From contig JACCGJ010000555.1 in NCBI GenBank assembly GCA_013407085.1, forward strand, positions 20,256 to 84,255: 64,000 bases of DNA, in the 5' to 3' direction. Of this stretch, positions 50,901 through 59,900 are shown one piece after another (position 1 is the stretch's first letter; each line of letters opens with the position of its first letter). Source of the stretch: Atriophallophorus winterbourni. Its lineage: Eukaryota > Platyhelminthes > Trematoda > Plagiorchiida > Microphallidae. A program made the translations under genes and the position numbers. The notes under the pieces were generated by a model, which was given only the letters and a program-made list of their open reading frames with translations, did no database searches and was not told the origin of the DNA.

Positions 50901-53900
50901 TCACGTGAGAGATTGATAAAATGTAACGAAAAAAACAAAAATTTACACTCACTGCTGGATTAGCAGCACGCCCGGGCAGAAATACAGGCGGATATTTCCC
51001 ACAGAGGTAGCAGAATATGTTCTACGAGGTGATGTTGAAAAAGACGTGATCAGTGAATTAACAATTTAATTATGAAACTTTTGTGTCTATAATTTGCCAG
51101 TGTGAAAGAAAGTCCTGAAAAATTGTCACAGATTTGAGTGTATTCATGCGGGGAAATACATTACGGACATATCAAGTGATTAGTTTAAATAAACAATGTG
51201 ATTATGATCATTTATAGCAAATTATGGTTGAGCTTTAAATAGTAAAAAAATATTTTGATAGACCAGTTTTATTTATCGTGACAAGAAAAACAATCATGTT
51301 TTATGGACATAGATAACCTAATGTGATTATAATCATTTAAAACACATTTTGGTTGAAGTTTAAATAATAACAAAAATATTTTGATGGACCAGTTACATTC
51401 ATCGTGACAAGAAAAACAATCATGTTTTATGGAACATAGATAACCTAAAAGTTTTGTAAAGCACCAGTTAAAGCTCCTGAACTATCGCACACAAAATCAT
51501 AGAAAACGGGTGAATCATGGTATGTTAATGTGGTTTCTAAAGCGAAGTAGAATCTTAAACAGGTGAAACAAAAGAAAGGTTGTACACTTCACTCGGCCTT
51601 GGTACACCTCAAAGATAAGTTTCCTTCGAGAAGCTTTAGCAAGTTCAAGGATTGTTCTAATGTGTACATAGGACAGACAACAGGGAACTTCATACTAGGA
51701 TTGAAGGGTGAGAGAATCGCGTGAAGAAACGTCCATAATATGAGACGATTTATCAGCCTCTAATCAAAGATTAGGCTTTAACTGAACATGTGATGAACAG
51801 GTAGTGGGCGCAAAGATATAGCTTTTAGCACTTCAACGGAAAAACGCTATTTTATGTTAACGTTATACAGTGGAACCCGGGTACAACGAATCGCTTGGGA
51901 GAGAGTAAAATGTTCGTTATAAGCGGAGTTCGTTGTAAGTAAACCGCATTGTCAGACATGTAATTTTACCGCCGTTTTTCTGTACATGTGTAAACAAGTG
52001 AAGAATGTCTTACCTTTGTGTCCTTCTGCATGCGTGTAATCCATTTGATGATTAGATGATGCCACAGCACACAGATCACAATATTAAATCCAAGTTCATG
52101 TTATTAATAGTAAATTTATTATAAAACGAAGTTTTAAATCATCTTGCACACACACTGACAGTCAAATCTCACGTTTTCCTGAAGTATCTGGCGATACTCT
52201 TTTGTTTAAGTTTTGACTTCGCCACTGCCTCGATCTCTCTCTCCACAAATTCAAGTTTTCTTTCGACCTCTCTTCCTTCTATCCTAAAAATCTCCAGCAG
52301 AGATCGAGAGCACTTCTGGCATCTTTCACAGACGGAGCTACCAGTCACAGACAATTCACGTGATTTTCTTGTGCGTGCGTGCGAGTCAGTTAGCACACTG
52401 TAGGCCAGGCTGCCTGTGTCTCGCCAAGCTGTGTGTCAGTTCTATTCTTAGCGCACTGCAGGCCACTCTTGACGGAGCGTTGTGGGTTAAAAGCCCGACA
52501 AAGCGAGTTCGTTGTACGCATGTACTTTATTGAACGAACATAGCTGTCGGGAACGTGTACAGTGTTCGTAATAAGCGAGATTCGTAACGAACAGATTCGT
52601 TGTACGAATGTTTTAAATAGGCTTACAAAGAAGGAATTTATTTGGGAAATCATGGTGTGTTCGTTCAAAGCGGGAATTCGTTGTAAGCGAGTTCGTTGTA
52701 GGTGGGTTCCACTGTATTTATATTTATTTATAGTTGCAATACCATTTAACTTTTATTCACACAAACACGTTTAATCGTTGACGTGTGAGTCAGTGTCAAT
52801 TGACCTTGACCAAATTCACCCTGCGCCGGGTAAATAGGCCGAAATGATTCGGTCTATGCATCCGTGATTTAAAACCCTTAGATTTTTAATAGACTGTTTA
52901 GTAATAATGTGGAGGTGCAAAGTGCATCATCGATGAATGCGAATCACACACTTTTGAATGATGTACAGAACACAAGCTTCCGGTACATCCTAAGAGCCGG
53001 AGGCGTCTAAAAGTCCGACGACGACAACTGTGAACCCGTAATAATTCGGATTTCGGATTGCATTAAAACGGTTTGAACGACAATTGCTTCAGAAGCATGA
53101 GAAGATGGACAACGTCAGCCACAATCGAACGATATGCAACTCGTCAATGTCGGTCAAACGAGCCCTGTGTGGCGTGGGCTTGAGGTGTACCGGTTGGCAC
53201 GAAATCGATGGACAAATCATATCGAAATGACACACGGGAGAGATACGTTTCGGGATCAGTTATATGGTTGTTTGCTTTGCCTATATAAGACAGGCGTCTG
53301 TTTTGTCATATGTCTTGTGCATAATAAATGCGTTTGACCAAACGGCTTTCTCTCGTAATCGATTGGAATATGTTTGGGGCCGATCATGTGTTCCTAATGC
53401 ATGGAATTTTGAGTGCAATCGGTTAGAGCAGTTTTTGGGTAACGTTTCACTTCTGACACAGAGGCTTCGTCAGACATAGGGTGAGAGTGAGGACAAGGAA
53501 CAAGACTAAGTAGTAATCACACAGCCAAATTGATTTGACCTTACCGCTGAACAGGCTATAGTTCGCTTACACTGTGTCACATCTCGTGGGACCAGGGTCA
53601 GTGGTCGATTTTCCACGTCAATCCGATACAAGTGAACACGGTCAAGGTCAGTTGACACAGCAGCCCACATGCGTAAAAGTACATAATGGGGCTAAGGTTA
53701 AGCTATTTTTGAAGAAAAACAAAGATCTATTTAACTAGTAGGTATAAGGTGAATAAAAATTATTTACTTTAGCATCAGCGCAGAGCACAAGATTGTTGAT
53801 ATTTCTGCCCCATCCACCTTATTGACCACAAATCGACCTGCCTTGGCAATTTCGACCACCTGCACATGTATGCGTTCGCTATACGGTTTAATACAGCGTC

Positions 53901-56900
53901 TCAATATTTCAACATTGTCTAGATCGACGCTGTGGCCTGTATCTAAAACGTGCTCCGCCAAGGCGGAATCACGAATAAGGGATTGATATTCCCTCGCATC
54001 CCGTGGCTGTCTCCGGACACGCTTCCTCTTGTGTTGTGGGATTCGTGGGAGAACGCAATTAGCGTTGGACAGGTTGACCTCAGGGAGAAATCGAGACACA
54101 GTCGATGTGCCTGTGTGAAATGCGGTAGGGGGTTTCATGTTGGGCCGATGACCCGAATGTTGCGATAAATGGCCAAATGTTCGCCAGCTGTCATTTCCAG
54201 TCTCCCTACCGCACCCGCTACAATATGACCTATTAGAGGTGGTTGATTAGGTGTTTTAATTGTGTTCCATGTTCTGGCTATCATCCTGGGCCTCATGACG
54301 CTTTTGTGTCAGAGACGAATCATTACCAAAAACTGCTCTTTCTTATTTCTTTTCAAATGTTATTTTCATTTTCCATTGCATTTAAAATTGTGTTTCAAGT
54401 CACAAAGACGAAGCAGTGGTCCTTCAACTGACTGCCATGTATCCGGCCACGATTACACTTGTGTCTCTCCTTCCAAACGTCCCCCCAAAAAATATACCTT
54501 GGAATTTATTCGTCACATTCATATAATCGCGATTACAAATATTCAAAGGAACTCGATATTATCCAATCATCGTTGCAATTGAACTTCGAGCGGAATGTAT
54601 TCAACTGTCTCCAAATTCTTTTCGGTTTTCACTATTCCGTATTTTTGAACAAGATCCATAAACATTCACCTCAAGGGTGAAGCAAAACACGGTCTTCTAA
54701 TGCAACAGATTAGACCCACTTAGATTCCATATGACTATGGTCCCGGTTTGGTATAAGCAAGCTTCTCTAACCTTGGACTTTTTGGATAAGATGAAGGGGT
54801 TTATTCGTCGCGTCTTCAGTTTTGCCGCGCGCAAAACGAGTTTGAATAAAAATATTCCAAGGATAAAACCGGTGTTATGTAAATGAGCTAATTTCAGCAA
54901 ACGCGTGTGTCATAATCAGTGACGTCTAAAAATGGAACGTCCGCCTTAAGTTAACAAAAATATGCAAAGATTGGAAATTTAGATTCGATTAGTTTTGAAA
55001 AAAATAAAAAAATCTATTCTTTAAAACAAACTAAAATCTTCCGATTCGCAAACGAATTTGACTACATTGTATTTTCTAATGTCAAGTAATTAACCAAACA
55101 ATTCCGAATGTATTAAATCTCTATAAAATAAAGTAACCTACCATGTATAGGGGAAGTAAATTGGCAACACATATAATATTTGATAACACATAACCTTTAC
55201 ATGATTTTGGTGTCTCTGAATTTTTCAATTCGTGAAACCTCAGCAGTTACCATGAGTGACAGAGAATAAGTAGGATGAAAAGCTCAATACGAAAATGGTT
55301 GAAATTTCACCGCATAGCTAATGTGTAATTTAGATGATTATAGAATGTTCCGTGATCTGTGAAGAGATGCGGAGTAATTGTTCGGTTAATCTTGTTCGAC
55401 AAATATATATAGTATACACGGCCAGGTTCAAATTCGAATTTAAATTCAAACTTGCCTCGTGTAGAGCCGTGTATTGCGTGTGATACGAGGCCTTTTGTTC
55501 TTCACCCTTGATCTCCACCGAGATTTGCAGGCGGATCGCGCCTGAAACGGCCGATTTGTCCGTCCGCTTTTCTGGAATATCAGCGCAGGTGTATTACATT
55601 GAATGGGCAACGTGGGGAAAATGTACAATATCCAGTTAGAGCTCGGGAAACGCACTACTCGCTGTCGATCAAGCAAGAATCATCCGTCTCGAACTGTGTT
55701 TCTGATGGAATCTTATGGTTGATCACAGAAACATGTACAATCCCTTCAGATCACAAAAACAATAACATTGAATTGATTTCAAGTATTGAATGTTTATACA
55801 ATAAATTAGTGGTCTATCGATATTATTTTCAAGAGAAAGATGACCTTGGGAAATTTACCTAAATTGTACCAAACGTCCATTTCTCCACTCAATGTTCTCA
55901 CATCGATTATGGTTTGACCGAGGAAGTCATCTGATTCGCGAGTAAACGTTTGACGAATCTTGGATTTCAGATCATTGTCTTCGTCCCTAAAATATACAAT
56001 AAACCAAATTTGTGACTGTACGGAATCGATTATAAAGCTATTGATGGAAGCAGACATTCTGCACTACATGTGACGAACATGGCTCTGTTTATGATTAAAC
56101 AGTCCTTGGTTACGTCATTCATGAATTCAACCTAAGCAACCTCTGTGTTCCGCTTGACTGGGGTTAACAGAACACATATAGTTTAGAATTCGACCCGGCC
56201 CGATTTTGCTTCAGGGTCATTACTCTGTCGAGATCCTATTTATATTACCAGGGAGCTGTCGTCTACAAGGACTGGGGAGGAGGCAGATAAGAGCTCTTTG
56301 GCCTTGCTAAACGATAGATCACTGCAGGCCGTGTGCAAAAACTTGACCGCCATACAAACCCGGAGTTCTGACTATCTTTGGCAAAAGCGCTTGCCGTGTA
56401 AGCCTATTGTTTCTCCGAGAATTTCAGGCTTTTCAGTGATTCATAAAAGCTGTAAAAACATTGAAACACCATTTCAATTGTGATGTACCTACATGGTTCG
56501 ACATCGAGAAGGGAGGCCAGCCCGCAATAAATGCCCGGGGAAGCGCGTTTGGAACCCGCTGAGAACCGAATGGATTGGGTGAAAATTCCGGTTTTACAAG
56601 ATGTGGAATCATCAGTGAATCATTTACTGAGATATCTAATACAAGAATGTATTGTAGAGAACACTGTTCAAGCCCACTTTGCTTCACAAATTTGGATTAA
56701 CCCTTTGTATACTGAAGGTAACTCTAGTTACCACCTCAAATAATCAGTCAATTGCTCAGTAGCTCCCGTCGGCACCTTAAGTCACCATCGGAGCGCACTT
56801 GTCAGGCACGTCTGGCATCTGATCCATAAAAATTAATGATGTGTTTTATTTATGCCATAATTAAGCAACAAATAAACCACAAGAATATCATTATAAAATA

Positions 56901-59900
56901 CGTATATCCCATTACCGTAGACAAAGGGTTGAACCTGCGACATCTCGTTTGAAAACGCCCATTAAAACGGAGCACACATAGTCCAAGTTTTGTTTTAGGA
57001 AAAGTCATTACGATCGAAATTAATATCATCCGACGTGCAGGGTTGGCTCAAATAATCTGATGGTCTCATTACAGTGATCCATGCAACATGTAGTAATTTG
57101 TAAATAGCATACACAACTCATAATTAGATACCAATGTGACTTAATTGTATTTCGCAACGAGAGAAATTCAAAGATTTCTGCTCATATCAATACTTGAGAC
57201 TGCCCACCAGATTTGGACAGTTTGCACGCAATATTATGAGACATCACGATGACTTACGTTGTAGCTTTATGTAGTCAAATAGATGATATATAAAGCATTC
57301 ACACGGGCTAATATATATGAAACTCACCAGACACGAACCTTTATACGTTCAGAGGCGTTCTGGCATTCACTGTTAAAAATATATGAGAAAATCATTGATT
57401 ACGATATAACCGGCTCACTCGATGGAAAACAAAGATTCACCAACACTACATGTTGAAATAAATTCCCCAATTGTAGCAAATCTGAGCAGTGAAGTGAAAA
57501 TACATGGCAGTGAATGACCTTGATGCCTGATGAATATTGATCATCAACGCTTGACAGTAAACGTTGCAAATGATGATGATGATATATGTATAAGAGGTGT
57601 TAAAAGAACAAAGACTGCAGATGAATCAGAAGGTGAGAGGCTGGAGTATTTACACATGCATTTGACCTTAATTTTTAGTCCAGATCAGGCCAATTAAGCC
57701 TTTATGGACAGTTCTTTGCTCCGGATTATTCAAAATGAAACTGTACAGGCGATTTGAGTTTGCCCAGTAGTCAGCGTGCTAAACGGTCCTAGTGATTTTC
57801 CGTATTATTCTTGGTGCTTATTTTAACCTGGATATGGTTGGGATCTGTATGAAAGCCCAAGCCTGATCCAGTCAAAGTGCCGCACAGTCAGAGACTGACC
57901 ATGGGAGAAGATACTGTCAGGTTGCCCATGCCTAGACAGATATGAGAACAGAAATAGAGCCCTTGGGGTCTGGGTGAGACACAACAGCAGTGGAACTTGA
58001 AAGTTGGCCATTCGAAAATCCTAACTGTTGTGCTACAATAAAATCTGAAAAGCTTCATGCGCGCTCAACATAAGCGATATTCTTGTATTTTTCACGCGTA
58101 AATTCAACGACAAAATCACTTTTACAAAGTAATCAATTACTTTACCAGCTAAATGCAACGGGCTGATGGAAATCGCAAGCGACATTCGAAAAGTTTGTAA
58201 ATTGTTCATTGACGTTCATGTTGATAAGCAACTTCCGGTTTGGAATCTACTTTTGTGCTTTCAAAACTTGTTTGATTGATTTGAAAACGAGATCTGTGTA
58301 AAAATTGGTCTAATATACCGTGGCGCAAACATATCTGTTCCGTTTTCCAAACATTCAAGCCCACGAAGCAATCATATAGCAAAAGGTGTTGAAACGTAAT
58401 TGATAGAAGAACAGTTTATTTTGAGGTCTCTCGTAATTTTAATTTTCTTCAAAATGCTTGCTAATTATTGTCTTTACCTTAACTGTTTACAACTTACAAG
58501 AAAAACTTCTCATCCCAGACCGGGTTAAGTTCTTGGATGACAGTTTTGGTTCTGCGGCGAACTTTTCCGACTTGAACGGTCACATATGGGTCACTGCGTC
58601 CTGTTTTGTCTTTTCCAATCAAACCTTGAGCAGATTTGACTGTGGGAACGAAAGCATGGTTATTTTTATCATGTGCAGTTTTGCTATGAGGGACAAGATT
58701 AAATAGATACTTTTACGTTTGTAACTCCGACAACTTTTACTCTTCTATCGAAGAAAGCATTTGGAATCTAATGACAGAGAGACATGTCATCATAATTTTC
58801 AATCTAATGAGAAATGCTAAACCGGTCGTCACTAGCGTTGTTGAGCAACGTTCAGGGTGGAATCAAAAGAATGGCGACATTCACGCATTCTGATAGCATC
58901 TTGTTGGCCTCCATTAACATATGAATGAGTTTACAAAACGCCGAAACCTGGCTGTAAAAACGGTACCCGCTAGGCAAAATTACAAAAGATGTCGGAGTAA
59001 CACTTGGTATATTTGAGAACTTGTTCATTCTTTCCCGGATAACGCCTATAATTGTCAATTGTTGTTGTGGCCCAGTTAAGGATTGCTTCCTTGCCCCCAT
59101 CAAACTAAACTGATTGTTGTATTCCCTTTCCATTAACCAGCTCACACTACTGCCGGGCAGACATTGAAATGAGGTTTCGTAAACATTCAAGTAGTGGTAG
59201 AATAGCTACCAATCATAACATGAATAAGAAAAAAAGAAGGACAAAGCTTTTTTGAGAAAATGTTGAAAATTTCAACTCTAGACTGTACAAATCACACGTA
59301 AAAGGTAAGTATTCGTAGGACATGCACACAGGATATCAACCAGATAAATTTGACCGTAATTGTTCAATAAGCAGTTCCGTTTGACAAAGGTATCGTGAAG
59401 CAAATGGGGCAAATAACCTCCGATACGAAAATAATCTAGAGGGCAGTCTGATGCGTTTGGAACGATTCTTTGTGGAAGATTGACTTTCAAGAAGATCCTC
59501 ATGCAGTGGATGGGAATTATCATTAAGGACAGTATCCAGGAGCAGATCGTAAGAGGATGTTTTCAAGAATAAGAATTCGCCACTCAATGCCATCTACCCA
59601 ATTAATCCGAAAAGACCTATGTTAGAGGGGACTGAAGTTTCGTGACGATTTAAGTCTTAATCCCGGTCACGTAAAAAGCGGTTGTAATTATTTATTTCTT
59701 AGATCCTAGTCATCGATCATTGTTGACTTAAATGTTTTTTAACAACAAGGCAACAAGTTGAACCCATTGCTAATCCTTGTTTTCGTTTATATCAATGCCG
59801 TTATACTAATAGACCCAAGAAAGTGTTGAACGCTAGGACACTAATTATCGTTTGGCTATGAAGCATGGAATGGTATTGCTTTAGAGCAGGCAATAGAATG

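Noticed and set aside
54262..54582. 106-codon plus-strand frame
   Set aside because: Low-complexity, no recognisable motif, overlaps another open frame; probably chance.
57530..57560. CCTGATGAATATTGATCATC resembling a hammerhead core
   Set aside because: No GAAA segment or pairing stems follow.
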